From Xanthocytophaga agilis (GTDB lineage: Bacteria; Bacteroidota; Bacteroidia; Cytophagales; 172606-1), in the NCBI RefSeq assembly GCF_030068605.1, contig NZ_JASJOU010000014.1, forward strand, positions 1-64,000: a stretch of DNA of 64,000 nucleotides, read 5' to 3'. This document shows, piece after piece, positions 46,747 to 57,200 of this stretch. Both the position numbers and the translations under genes were made by a program. The number at the start of each line of letters is the position of its first letter. The first letter of the stretch is position 1. The notes below the pieces were generated by a model. The model made no database searches. It had not been told where the DNA came from and was given only the letters and a program-made list of their open reading frames with translations.

Positions 46747-48450
46747 ATGAAGCAACTGTATGTATTGAGTTGGTATTTTGTCTGTATTGCTCTTTTATTT
46801 TCCTGCCAGTCTCAATCTGTTGTCAATCCACCTGTTAAACCAATAATTTCGAAACCACGGTTTCAGATAGGTGATAACCTGCAATGGGCTGCTACAAACT
46901 ATAATGATAGCAACTGGATGTTGCAAAGAAGTGATACAAAAAATAAGGTGTTCTGGATAAGATTTACTATTACATTGCCTCAGTCATCTACAGGTCATTT
47001 GGGTCTTGCTATTCATTCATTTGGTGCATTTGAGTGTTATTGGGATGGAAAACTAATTGGAAAGAATGGTATTGTACAAGATAGTCTGCGTTCTGAAGTT
47101 CCTGGAATTGTTGATACTTATTACCTACTTCCTGATTCTGCCGTAGTGACTGGTACCCATACAATAGCTTTGCGTATGTCACAGGCATATATAAGTGATA
47201 ACTACCGGCGAGTTCATGTTCGGGTTACTGACTATACCTCTCTGATACGATCACCTTTATTGCAGACCTGCTTTATGTGTACGCTGGCTGGCGCACTTCT
47301 TATGGCAGCCTTGTATTATGTGTTTTTGTATAGCCAAAACCGAAAGAGATCTGCCGTATTGATGTTTGGTATGGCTTGCTTTCTTTTTTGTGCATTACTG
47401 ATGCTGGAATACCTGAAATTCTATATAGATATTCCTTACACTCATTTTTATATACGGCTGGAGGTTATAGGTGTTCTCACACTTATAATTGCTTTTTTAG
47501 TACCCTGGTATTTTGCTATACAATTTTCAGTACCCCAAAAGCCCGTTCTTTTATCTGTGCTGGGATTTTGTCTGCTGGTGTTATATATACTGTACTATGG
47601 GCATTATGATCTGACAGCACAGCTACTTACGTTATGTATGTGGGTTTTTTCTGTTGGTATAACTGTATTTGCACTCCAAAGGTATTTCAAAGAGGCTTTA
47701 ATTGTGTTGGTGGGCTTACTGGCCAGTTTTATAGTACATATATTCCTGTATTATGATATCAGTCTGTTTGTAAGTTTTGTATTGATTGTTTTGTGTATGT
47801 TGTACCTGATGGCTGTACGTACCCGTGAACAGGAAAAAGCGTATGAGTCGTCGTTGTTGCTTTCGGAGAGATTAAAAAATGAATTATTGAGAAAGCATAT
47901 TCAACCTCACTTTCTGATGAACACACTAACCTCTCTTATCGATTGGGTCGAAGAGTCTCCTAAAGAGGGTGTGGTTTTTATTGAAGCACTAGCAAAAGAA
48001 TTTGAATTGCTCAGTGTAGTGGCTGAGCATTCCCTGATTCCTGTCCGGCAAGAAATAGAACTATGCCAAAGCCATCTGATAGTGATGAAATATCGTAAGG
48101 AAATTAACTACCAATGGAAAGAATTAAACATTGATCAGGAAGAGTATATACCACCAGCAATTTTACATACGATTCTGGAAAATGGTATTACCCATAGCTT
48201 GCCATTAGAGGATGGCTCCATTCGATTTCAGTTATATTTTGAATCTACTCCACAAACAAAAAAATACGAACTGACTGTCTTTGCCAGAAATCGTCCTGTT
48301 CTGATAGGGAAGACAGGTACAGGTTTGAAATACATACAAGCCCGGCTGACAGAAAATTATGGTTCGTTATGGAGTTTGGAAAGTTGTGCAGTCCCAGAAG
48401 GTTGGAAGAGTACCATTACCATTTATCATCCTCACCGTGCTATCAGATAG
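46747..48450 (+). CDS. LytS-like sensor histidine kinase with 7TM and extracytoplasmic sensor domain
   Basis: 567 residues. The N-terminus has a signal or lipobox-like stretch (YFVCIALLFSC), then a jelly-roll-like periplasmic domain (about 40-165; WMLQRSDTKNKVFWIRFTI). Seven transmembrane helices follow (about 170-360), as in the 7TMR-DISM architecture. The cytoplasmic part has the His_kinase motif with H388 (RKHIQPHFLMNTLTSLIDW) and a degenerate HATPase region (ILENGITHSLP, GTGLKYIQARL). The natural partner is the LytTR regulator at 49531, but an unrelated gene on the opposite strand lies between, overlapping this gene's 3' end by 19 bases. Confidence 0.88.
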   Translation: MKQLYVLSWYFVCIALLFSCQSQSVVNPPVKPIISKPRFQIGDNLQWAATNYNDSNWMLQRSDTKNKVFWIRFTITLPQSSTGHLGLAIHSFGAFECYWDGKLIGKNGIVQDSLRSEVPGIVDTYYLLPDSAVVTGTHTIALRMSQAYISDNYRRVHVRVTDYTSLIRSPLLQTCFMCTLAGALLMAALYYVFLYSQNRKRSAVLMFGMACFLFCALLMLEYLKFYIDIPYTHFYIRLEVIGVLTLIIAFLVPWYFAIQFSVPQKPVLLSVLGFCLLVLYILYYGHYDLTAQLLTLCMWVFSVGITVFALQRYFKEALIVLVGLLASFIVHIFLYYDISLFVSFVLIVLCMLYLMAVRTREQEKAYESSLLLSERLKNELLRKHIQPHFLMNTLTSLIDWVEESPKEGVVFIEALAKEFELLSVVAEHSLIPVRQEIELCQSHLIVMKYRKEINYQWKELNIDQEEYIPPAILHTILENGITHSLPLEDGSIRFQLYFESTPQTKKYELTVFARNRPVLIGKTGTGLKYIQARLTENYGSLWSLESCAVPEGWKSTITIYHPHRAIR

Positions 48451-49379
48451 ACAACTAATACTCCTAATACTGCATACAATGTACCAACTTTAATCAGCAT
48501 GGCTGTAGTTTGTCTGCGGTCTTTGATAACTTCTCTTTTAAAAGGCGAATTGGTTTCTGCTGCTCTGATTTTCTGGATAGATTCCTTTCCCTGAATAGCA
48601 TACAAAAGTTTTTCTTTTAGAGAAGGATTATCGTCTGCTAGTTTAAAAAGAAGATCTGTACGTTGCATACAAACGGCATGGACTATGGTGCTAAAATAAC
48701 CTCTTTCACTGTCGTCAGATAACTCTATCATGTTATTTTTTAATTCTGTATAAGAGATAGTAGAAATGTTGTTGACTGTGTGCTGAGTAAGTTGACTTCG
48801 GGAACTTTTGGCTTCTATGACACTGTCTCGTATAATTTTGAGTTTGTTATCTGCAAAAGCTCTGAAGTCCTGATAATAAATCTGGGTATTCGTAAACCTA
48901 TCCCAGTATCTGTATCCTTCATAGAAGCTATAGTGATCAATAGGATACATAGCATTGACTTCTACACTCAAGGTAGAAAAGTTAGTATGCCAATAGCCAT
49001 TATTTATGTATTGGTTAATTTCTATTTCATTAGTAACAGTATCTATTTCTATCTTTAAGACTTTCTTGTCAGGTGTATCTGATAAGAGTACATACAACTT
49101 ATTCTGATCTTTTTGGATCTTTGTGTTTGTGCCAATGAAAAGATATGCATCTGTACTACTCTGCCTTGATAATGTATCAGTCTGGATGAGGCTATAACTA
49201 GACCCCATTGGTTTATTCCAGTAACCTAATCTGAACAGATAAGCTAACTGATCATTTATTTCAATGAAAACAGTGTGTGTTTTTTTTGTACTGGAGAGAA
49301 ATAGTTTTTTAGAAGTACCTTTTCCATAGACAGTTACCAGGCAGAAGCTCATTGCCCAGATAAATACTATATTTTTCAT
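48432..49379 (-). CDS. Hypothetical exported protein with C-terminal membrane anchor
   Basis: 315 residues. An N-terminal signal sequence (FIWAMSFCLVTVYG) and a C-terminal hydrophobic helix (VGTLYAVLGVLVVYLIAR) suggest a protein held at the membrane with a large periplasmic domain. That domain is beta-rich and aromatic in the first half (GYWNKPMGSSYSLIQTD, INNGYWHTNFSTLSVEV) and helical towards the end. I recognise no family. It sits inverted between a LytS-like kinase and its likely regulator, and its stop overlaps the kinase 3' end by 19 bases. Confidence 0.75.
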   Translation of the reverse strand: MKNIVFIWAMSFCLVTVYGKGTSKKLFLSSTKKTHTVFIEINDQLAYLFRLGYWNKPMGSSYSLIQTDTLSRQSSTDAYLFIGTNTKIQKDQNKLYVLLSDTPDKKVLKIEIDTVTNEIEINQYINNGYWHTNFSTLSVEVNAMYPIDHYSFYEGYRYWDRFTNTQIYYQDFRAFADNKLKIIRDSVIEAKSSRSQLTQHTVNNISTISYTELKNNMIELSDDSERGYFSTIVHAVCMQRTDLLFKLADDNPSLKEKLLYAIQGKESIQKIRAAETNSPFKREVIKDRRQTTAMLIKVGTLYAVLGVLVVYLIAR

Positions 49380-49530
49380 CTTTGGTGAGTGTAGGTTTAT
49401 AGTTGTAGATTACCAATATAGATGCTGTTTTAACTGAATAGTTTTATAATAAACCTAAAATAATTATAACAATATAGGGTATTTGTGTGTTTCCTCAATT
49501 CTTATTTAAAACAGAAGCATAATTACTACA

Positions 49531-50238
49531 ATGAAAATCCTTATTGTAGAAGATGAAGGGCGTATTTCCCGACGACTGGAACGAATGACACGTCAGTTTT
49601 TTACAGATATACTGGAAGCACTTTATATCTGTGAATCGTTGGAGGAGGGCCAATCTTATTTGAATACACATACCTTTGATCTGGTGTTGCTTGATCTGAA
49701 CCTGAATGGTGCAGATGGCTTTGAGTTATTAAAAGCTGTTGTTGCAGAATCCTTTCATACCATTATTGTTTCTGCTTATAAAGACAAAGCTATTACCGCC
49801 TTTGAGTATGGTGTACTGGATTTTGTACCAAAGCCTTTTAGTGAAGACCGGTTAAGTCAGGCTTTTTTACGAGTTTCTGCTAAAGAGAAAGTCACTACCA
49901 TGGGAGTAAGGTTTCTGGCTGTGAAAAAGAGAGGAAATAGCATACTTATAGATGTTCAGGAGATTTGTTATATCAAAGGGGCTGGAATTTATTCGGAGCT
50001 TCATTTGCAAAATGGAAAAAGAGAAATCCATGATAAATCGCTGGAACGGCTGGAACAACTTTTACCTCATACCTTTGAACGAATCCATAAATCGTATCTG
50101 GTGGAGACTTCACAGATCAAAGAAATTATAGTCCAGTCAGGTAGTAGCTACAAAGTTCTGCTTACTAATGGAGAGTTATTACCTGTGGGACGTACACGAT
50201 ATAGAAGTTTAAAGGTAAAATTATTTGGAGAACGTTGA
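49531..50238 (+). CDS. LytTR-family response regulator
   Basis: 235 residues. The N-terminal receiver domain has the acidic pair (VEDE, D8), phospho-acceptor D55 (LVLLDLNLNGADG) and K101 (FVPKPFS). A LytTR DNA-binding domain covers about 135-235 (FLAVKKRGNSILIDVQEICYI, FERIHKSYLVETSQI, LPVGRTRYRSLK). LytTR regulators normally pair with His_kinase-type sensors such as the one at 46747-48450, so phosphotransfer between them is likely. Target promoters are not evident; the inverted neighbour gene is the first candidate. Confidence 0.93.
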   Translation: MKILIVEDEGRISRRLERMTRQFFTDILEALYICESLEEGQSYLNTHTFDLVLLDLNLNGADGFELLKAVVAESFHTIIVSAYKDKAITAFEYGVLDFVPKPFSEDRLSQAFLRVSAKEKVTTMGVRFLAVKKRGNSILIDVQEICYIKGAGIYSELHLQNGKREIHDKSLERLEQLLPHTFERIHKSYLVETSQIKEIIVQSGSSYKVLLTNGELLPVGRTRYRSLKVKLFGER

Positions 50239-50475
50239 GTATAAGTTTCATAGTAGATAAAAGAGCTTAAAGTTTTATTTTATATACTGATTGGTTGTTT
50301 ACTTTGATGAATCTGAATAATTAATGGTTGTATAAGCTGGGACGAGAGATCTTATCTGCTAGAAACAGAAAGTATGATTTCGTAAATAAAAGATTTATGG
50401 CAGTGGGTAGGTTTGGTAAAACTATAGAAAATAACTTCTCAATAATTTTTCTTTATTCATTTCACCCACTTGTTT

Positions 50476-51255
50476 ATGAAACAATTAGTAGTCAAAGTTT
50501 TAGTCTTAGTCTTTGTCGTTAGCTCTGTGTATGCTCAAAAAGTAGAGTATAAAGATGGTATTATTAAAATTGATGGCAAAGATCTGGCAAAAGTCAATAG
50601 GATAAAAGATAAAGAGAATATGGGGCTGACAAGTACGTATGAAGTATTCTCGATAGGTGGAGAAAAGCTGGCTATTGCAACGGTTGCAACAGAATATGAA
50701 GACAATGCAAATGATAACTCAACCTATTATTATCGAATAACTTTTTTGACTACAGGCCAACTCGGAATATTTGCTCTTTCAAAGCTTGGTGCTGAGAAAT
50801 CATTTGCAAAGTTGATTGGTAACAGTGGAATTATTGTAAATGACCAGTTAGATTCCAAAATGGTTACAGAGTTTATTGCCAAAAAAGGAAGAAGCCCTAA
50901 GGTTGCTGTTGACTATACACTTGTAAGTAGAGACCGTTTTTCTCCAATATCTTTCAAGGAAGATAAAACTATAGAGCAAGGGTTTAAGATCATAGGGGCC
51001 TTTAAAGATGTAACTACTCGGTCAGACCTGGATACGTATGAAATTAGTTTACCCACCGGAGTGGTTGTAGCTAAAGTTAGTTTTACAGGAGGAAACAACG
51101 CAAAAAATTGTCAGATAACCACATTAAAAGATAATAATCAGCAACTTGTAGATATCGGAATTAAAGACACTGTGAATGTTCTTCTTGGTGTAGATCGTAA
51201 TGTAGAAGCTTTGAAACGTATAGTTAACTGGTTGGTTACACACGAATACTTGTAA
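50476..51255 (+). CDS. Hypothetical secreted protein
   Basis: 259 residues from ATG 50476 (MKQLVVKVLVLVFVVSSVYAQ, a clear signal peptide); a TTG two codons upstream is in frame but less likely. The mature part begins KVEYKDGIIKIDGKDLAKV and is probably a mixed alpha/beta periplasmic protein. I recognise no domain. Upstream, the 230 bases after the LytTR gene contain TTACTTTG near 50301, but too far from the ATG to be a confident promoter. It is convergent with the YdcF gene. Confidence 0.75.
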   Translation: MKQLVVKVLVLVFVVSSVYAQKVEYKDGIIKIDGKDLAKVNRIKDKENMGLTSTYEVFSIGGEKLAIATVATEYEDNANDNSTYYYRITFLTTGQLGIFALSKLGAEKSFAKLIGNSGIIVNDQLDSKMVTEFIAKKGRSPKVAVDYTLVSRDRFSPISFKEDKTIEQGFKIIGAFKDVTTRSDLDTYEISLPTGVVVAKVSFTGGNNAKNCQITTLKDNNQQLVDIGIKDTVNVLLGVDRNVEALKRIVNWLVTHEYL

Positions 51256-51300
51256 ATAATAACCATTGGTGAATGTGTTGTTTCTTTTCCACTTTTTACT

Positions 51301-51351
51301 AATTAGCCACTATATAGTTATGTTATAAAACAAACTATATAGTAGCTAATT
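51301..51351. terminator. Bidirectional hairpin terminator between convergent genes
   Basis: A 19-bp stem with one mismatch (51301-51319 with 51333-51351, core ACTATATAGTT) and a 13-base loop lies midway between the convergent stops at 51255 and 51376. T-rich tracts occur on both sides. Confidence 0.75.
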
Positions 51352-51375
51352 TATTTCAGTAATAAGTAAGCTAAT

Positions 51376-52038
51376 TTATTTCTCATAAATCAGGTGCTCA
51401 TCAAAGCCCATCTCCACCAGTTGGTTATAAGCATCCCATATATCTTCTGGAATATCCTGATAACTTTGAAATCCTTTTTTGGGATAGAGTTGAATGCGCT
51501 GAAGATCACCGATCATAATGTGAATCACATCTTCCAACTGGATGTCTGGAGTTGCATAGTCTTCAAACTCAATTTGTGGAGACGTGACCCGTATATCAAT
51601 CTCAGGCCCTGGCCATTGTTTCTGAAAAGTAGCATAGGCTCTACGTTCCATATAGGGCTTTTGTACCAGAATCAAACTTTTTATATCTATCTTATGATGA
51701 CGAAGTAGGGCATAGGTTAGAGAAATGTTTTCACCTGTATTTCGGGATCTGCTTTCTGTTAGAATCTTTTCCGGAGGTACTCCCATGTCCATTGCAATAC
51801 GGGAAAAGATTTCAGCTTCAGAGTCGGCCCATAGGCCTTCTGTAAGTCGACCTAATCCTCCGGAGAATATCAGCAATGGGGCATATCCATCAAGCAGAAG
51901 TTGTGCTCCCCGTTCGGCAACCCGGGTATCATGGCTTCCTAATACAAGTATACAGTCAGCTGGTTGAATAGTATGGTGTACGTGGTGGTAATCCCATATG
52001 CGTTTGGCAAGGGAAAGTGTGTGAGGATCTAAAGACAT
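51376..52038 (-). CDS. YdcF/DUF218 family protein
   Basis: 220 residues from ATG 52038 (MSLDPHTLSLAKRIWDYHH); an ATG nine codons upstream (52065) is also open. The DUF218 fold is shown by DCILVLGSHDTRVAERGAQLL, LLIFSGGLGR, ILTESRSRNTGENI and ILVQKPYMERRAYATFQKQW. This family includes E. coli YdcF, reported to bind S-adenosylmethionine, and SanA-like envelope proteins. The lack of a membrane helix here fits the soluble YdcF type. The exact function is unknown. Confidence 0.85.
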   Translation of the reverse strand: MSLDPHTLSLAKRIWDYHHVHHTIQPADCILVLGSHDTRVAERGAQLLLDGYAPLLIFSGGLGRLTEGLWADSEAEIFSRIAMDMGVPPEKILTESRSRNTGENISLTYALLRHHKIDIKSLILVQKPYMERRAYATFQKQWPGPEIDIRVTSPQIEFEDYATPDIQLEDVIHIMIGDLQRIQLYPKKGFQSYQDIPEDIWDAYNQLVEMGFDEHLIYEK

Positions 52039-52261
52039 AGAATTTAGTTTGTAACAGAGTGGCAATTGGATTAATACGAAGAATGATAAATATCTGATTG
52101 GTTTTGAGTTAGATAGATAAGTAGGTCATTCATATGATTTGATTCTGCGCCGAATTTCCCTGGTTTGGGGATAGAAAAACTTTTCTTTTTTTCTTTTTTA
52201 ATTGGATTTAACAAATATATAGCATTAAATTGCTTTTAACAAGCCACTTCGACCACTTATT

Positions 52262-53572
52262 ATGCCTGTATTTTTAGCGTTATCAGGAATTCTTCTGTTA
52301 ATTTTTCTTATTTCCTATGTCCGGCTGGACACATTTATCTCGTTTATTCTGGTTTCTATTGGGCTAGGCCTTGCCACAGGCATGTCTGTGACTAGTATTG
52401 GCAAATCTATTCAAACAGGAATTGGAGGCACACTTGGCGATTTGATATTGATTATGGGGTTTGGAGCCATGCTTGGTAAGGTAGTTGCAGAAAGTGGTGC
52501 TGCACAACGTGTCACACAAGCCCTGATACAAGTATTTGGCAGGCGCTACATTCAATGGGGTGTTGCACTGGCTGGTTTTATCATTGGTATTCCTCTTTTT
52601 TACAATGCTGGATTTATTATCATTGTGCCACTGATCTTTACTATTGCCTCAACCACTCAGTTGCCACTATTATATATTGCCATACCTATGTGTTCTGCTT
52701 TGTCTGTAGCACATGGCTATCTGCCTCCTCACCCTTCTCCACTGGCAATTTCTATCCAGCTTAAAGCCGATATAGGTGAAACATTATTATATGGATTTCT
52801 GGTGGCTATACCTGCTATTGTAGTAGCAGGGCCTCTATTTGGAAGAACGTTACGAAATATTCAGCCTTTGGTTAAACCATCTCTTTTTCAGGCTACTCCT
52901 TTAAAGGATTCCGAATTACCAGGTTTGGGAGTTAGCTTATTTGTTACATTACTGCCATTGGTATTGTTGTCTCTTACCTCTGTTATTAAAAAATTTGAGT
53001 TCGATTCAGTAATTATTCAGCTGGTTGCAGAACCTTATATTGCTATGCTGATTTCTGTATTACTGGCAGTGTATCTGCTGGGATTACGGAGAGGCAAAAC
53101 AATGAAGACTATGATGCTTCAGTTGGAAGAAGCTTTTAAAGCTACTTCTGTGATTTTGTTAATCATTGCAGGAGCAGGAGCTTTGAAACAGGTTTTAAAT
53201 GATAGTGGAATCAGTCAATACATCGCAGAACGCCTGATTACTCTACCTATATCTCCTCTGGTACTAGGTTGGCTGATGGCTGGTGCTGTTCGTATTTGTG
53301 TAGGATCTGCAACTGTGGCAGGTCTGACCGCTGTAGGTATATTGGCGCCTATGATTCAGCAACAAACAGGTATTAAACCCGAACTAATGGTATTATCCAT
53401 TGGAGCGGGTAGCCTGATGTTATCTCATATCAATGATGGTGGATTCTGGATGTTCAAGGAGTATTTTAATCTCACTGTAAAGCAAACCTTGCGTACCTGG
53501 ACTGTAATGGAAACTATTGTTTCTGTCGTAGGGTTACTGGCTGTATTAGCTGTAAACGCACTGATTGTATAA
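52262..53572 (+). CDS. GntP-family gluconate/organic-acid:H+ symporter
   Basis: 436 residues with about twelve transmembrane helices. GntP signatures include GGTLGDLILIMGFGAMLGKV, GIPLFYNAGFIIIVPLIF, SALSVAHGYLPPHPSPLA and LSHINDGGFWMFKEYFN. Known substrates are gluconate, idonate, D-serine and related hydroxy acids. No sugar-acid kinase or dehydratase lies next to it, so the substrate stays open. It stands alone between a divergent YdcF gene and a 700-base gap. Confidence 0.92.
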   Translation: MPVFLALSGILLLIFLISYVRLDTFISFILVSIGLGLATGMSVTSIGKSIQTGIGGTLGDLILIMGFGAMLGKVVAESGAAQRVTQALIQVFGRRYIQWGVALAGFIIGIPLFYNAGFIIIVPLIFTIASTTQLPLLYIAIPMCSALSVAHGYLPPHPSPLAISIQLKADIGETLLYGFLVAIPAIVVAGPLFGRTLRNIQPLVKPSLFQATPLKDSELPGLGVSLFVTLLPLVLLSLTSVIKKFEFDSVIIQLVAEPYIAMLISVLLAVYLLGLRRGKTMKTMMLQLEEAFKATSVILLIIAGAGALKQVLNDSGISQYIAERLITLPISPLVLGWLMAGAVRICVGSATVAGLTAVGILAPMIQQQTGIKPELMVLSIGAGSLMLSHINDGGFWMFKEYFNLTVKQTLRTWTVMETIVSVVGLLAVLAVNALIV

Positions 53573-54274
53573 TGATCTCCACGGGATCTTGTCTTAGCAT
53601 TTTATTTTTTGACGTCCTGTACAGACGAGAAGTTGACAGTTTCGTATAGTTCGTCTACTTCTGGAGCCCGGAGTCGTTTACCTCTTTAAACTATAGCAGG
53701 CTTCCAACAAGAACAAAGAAAAAGGCGGTTTTATTCTGAAAAGCAGATAATTTAGGATTCCGAAAAGATTTTTCGACGGAGATCCGGTGACCTTATGTAT
53801 GTAGGACTTATACATAGATAAGATTTTGCAGGATAGAAGCTGGAAATCTGGTTTGTGATCTATAGAATATACTTGTACTGTTTTGAATATCAGCCAATTA
53901 TTGTATTTTTTCCGGGGAAGTACATTGTTTGGCATGAATTACTTACAGAATATACCAGTTTTGAAGCAAACAATCTATATAGAAAAAAGTTATAATTCAG
54001 CCTTTATATCTCCAGCTATTGATATACAAACTAAGTTGCAGCCCAAAAGATGTCTTTGCAGCTTTATAAAATTATACAAACTAACTTCTCATGAAAAGAC
54101 ACTAGCAAAATAGGATAGTCCCTAATCTTATTGCTAACAATAAAGCTGAGGATGAGCATTATTATGCCTGAGAAAACGAATTGAGTAGCTTTATAAATCA
54201 AAGAACGGAAGCAGAAGTTCTGACGTACAAGTATATTTCTTTAGAATTATTTAAACGAATTCATAAACGTTCCT
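53573..54274. other. 702-base gap without a convincing gene
   Basis: Two overlapping opposite frames of 76-85 codons exist (53678-53935 minus, 53883-54113 plus). Neither has a family signature or good start context. An imperfect hairpin (CTTATGTAT ... ATACATAGATAAG, near 53791-53821) is the only structure. The region may hold the promoter of the seven-PAS kinase gene or decayed sequence. Confidence 0.5.
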
Positions 54275-57200
54275 ATGTCTGAGTTGACTGTTGCACATGC
54301 TTATGAGGATGAAACTGAGCAACTATTGTCTCAATTGCGAATGATATTAGATCAGTTGCAACCTAATTTGCAGAAGATTAATCAGGTAGACGATACAAAG
54401 AAACAATTGAAAGAACAATTGTCTCAGGCTATACAGAATCTTTCTGCATTTAGACAAGTTGCTTCAGAATCCAAAAGTGGAGGCCGTCGGACCAGATCTA
54501 TACCTAAAGGAACATCTGCACAGGAACAGGAGTTTAACTTATTTCGTCTTGTGAGTGATGTGGTTCCTGACGGGATGTTTATTGTAGAAAGTGGTATTAT
54601 TCAGTATGCTAACCAGGCAGGCGCAAAGCTTCTGGGTATTGACAATCCTTCATTACTGCTTGGAACGCTTGTTACAGACGTGATCGTAGCGCCTGAAGAA
54701 GATATGATTCTCCAGCAGATGCAGAAAGCAACAGATGGAGAACCTGCCCAGCCATTGATCGGAAAGTTCTTGCGTCAGGATGAATCCAGGCTGGATGTGG
54801 AATTATTTATCTCTAAGGTATCTGTAGGGAGCCTTCCAACGTTATTAATCACAGCCCGTGATCTGACTGATAAAATGCAGGCACAGGATGCAAGAGAACG
54901 CCTTGAATATTTGCTAAAGGAGACTTCTTCTGTAATCTATGCAGCCTCTCATATGCCTCCTTATCATATTACCTATATGAGTGAGAATGTATGGTTTATG
55001 ATGGGATACTCTGCACAACAGTTTGTGAACGATCCAGAGTTCTGGATGGCTCATATCCATCCAGAGGATAAAAATATCATTTTGTCTGGGCTGACGCATA
55101 TTTTTGATGTAGGGTTTCTGTCTATAGAATGTCGGTTTTTGTTTGCAGACGATCAGTATCACTGGGTATATAATCAGTTTCGGCTAACCTATGATACTGA
55201 TAGAAATGTAAATGGGTTAGTTGGGTGTCTACTGGACATTACAGATAAGAAGAAAGCTGAACAGGAAGCAGCTTTACTGTTGGAAGAAACACAACGTTTC
55301 AATGAGGAACTTCAGGCAAGTGAAGAAGAATTAATGCAGACACTGGATAAGACAGTCGAATTAAATAATGAGCTGGCTGCCAGTGAAGAATTTAACAGAC
55401 TGATTATTGACAATGCCAATGAAGGTATTATCGTTTTTGATAATGATTGCAGGTATCTTGTCTGGAATAAATACCTGGAACGGCGAACTGGACGGTTGGC
55501 AAAAGATATAATTGGACAATCACCCATAGAACTGTTTCCTGAGATTTATGGTGAAGATGCTCCTTTTGGTGAAATTCTGAAACGGGCGTTAACTGGTGAA
55601 ACTATCATATATCCAGATACAAAGATAACTCTTGAAGGGAGAGAATTATGGGTTTCCGGATCTTTCAGTCCTTTTCGGAACAGAGATGGCGAGATGACAG
55701 GTGTCATTGTGATAGTTAATGGCCGCACCGAACAAAAGCAAGCTGAATTGGAGATAAATCGTCAGAAAAACCTCTTGCAGGCTTTCTTTGATGCTGCACA
55801 GTTTTTTATATGTATTTATGAGGTACAGGAAGATGATTATTCCCTGTTATTGCCTAATAACTATCTGGCTAAAAGATTTGGTCTAACTGTAGATGAACTT
55901 AGTGGCAAAAAAGCTTCCGAACTACCTATTGCTGAAGCTGTACGGGAAAATTGGCTCAATCTGTTAAAACGTTGTCTGGAAGAAGGAGTTATAGAGCAGG
56001 TTGAATTTGTCCAAAATTATTCCGATCAGGGGCCACGATGGTTTTTCTGCAATCTTAATAAAATAGAAGGTACAAACAATGTCTGTGCAATTCTGATAGA
56101 TATAACCGAGCGGATGCAGATTGAGGAAGAAAAGAATAAGGTTCTTCTGGATATGCAACTGCTGAACACTGAATTGCAGAGAAGTGAAGCCAAATTACAG
56201 GAGGCACAGAAAATTGCCAGGTTAGGGATGTGGGAATATGACCTTGGATTGGATTATGCTGAATGGTCAGATGAGTTATTTCACATTTTTGGTATAACAA
56301 AAGAACAAGGATCATTAAGTAGAGAAGCATTGATAGAGGCTATTGATCCGGAATATAGAGACCTGCTTATAGCATCTTCGCAAAACGCGTTTGAAAAACA
56401 ACAAGAGTATAGACTTGAATTAAAGATATGGAGGCCTGATGGGGACTTTCGCTGGCTCTTTATGATGGGACAGCCTATAGTTGATGAGACTGGAGTAGTA
56501 AGTCGCTTAAGAGGCGTATGTTATGATATTACACAACTGAAAGTGGCAGAGGAAGAAAAAAGCAGATTGCTTCAGGAAACACAACAACTAAATAAAGAAT
56601 TACAAGCCAGCCAGTCTAAACTAAGAGAAGCACAACGAATTGCCAGATTAGGTATTTGGGAGGTAGATGTGGCAACCCGGACCCTGGAATGGTCTGAGGA
56701 GTTGTTTCATATATTTGGTTTGGATGATACCTCAAAGGCACCTCATCTCAGTACATTCTATGAAATGATTGATCCTGAGTTTAGGGCTTCTCTGAAAGCA
56801 TTGGGAGAGGCAGCCATTTTCTTTGGAGAGTCCTATGAGATAGAGATGCGTATCTTACCAAGAGATATTGCATTTCGCTGGGTAATTGGAATCGGACAAC
56901 CTGTATATGATGATTCAGGGAAGGTGGTACGAGTAGTAGGAGCCTGTTATGATATCACAGAACAAAAGTTAGCACAAAATAAGATTAGGGAGTTACTTAT
57001 ACTCTCCAATGAGATCAATGACAGATTGCTTACAAGTGAAGAAGAACTCCGGCAATCACTGGAAAATACGCTGGAGCTGAACGAACGGATTATGGAAAGC
57101 GAGCAACGATGGCAGTTTGCTCTGGAAGGAAGTGGAGAAGGGCTATGGGATCGAAATATGCTTACTAACCAGGTTTACTTCAGTACTCGAGCCAAAGAAA

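Noticed and set aside
50328-50522. Plus-strand frame of 64 codons
   Set aside because: It overlaps out of frame the clear signal peptide of the secreted-protein gene starting at 50476.
53678-54113. Two opposed short frames in the gap after the GntP gene
   Set aside because: They overlap each other, lack motifs and have poor starts; treated as non-coding.
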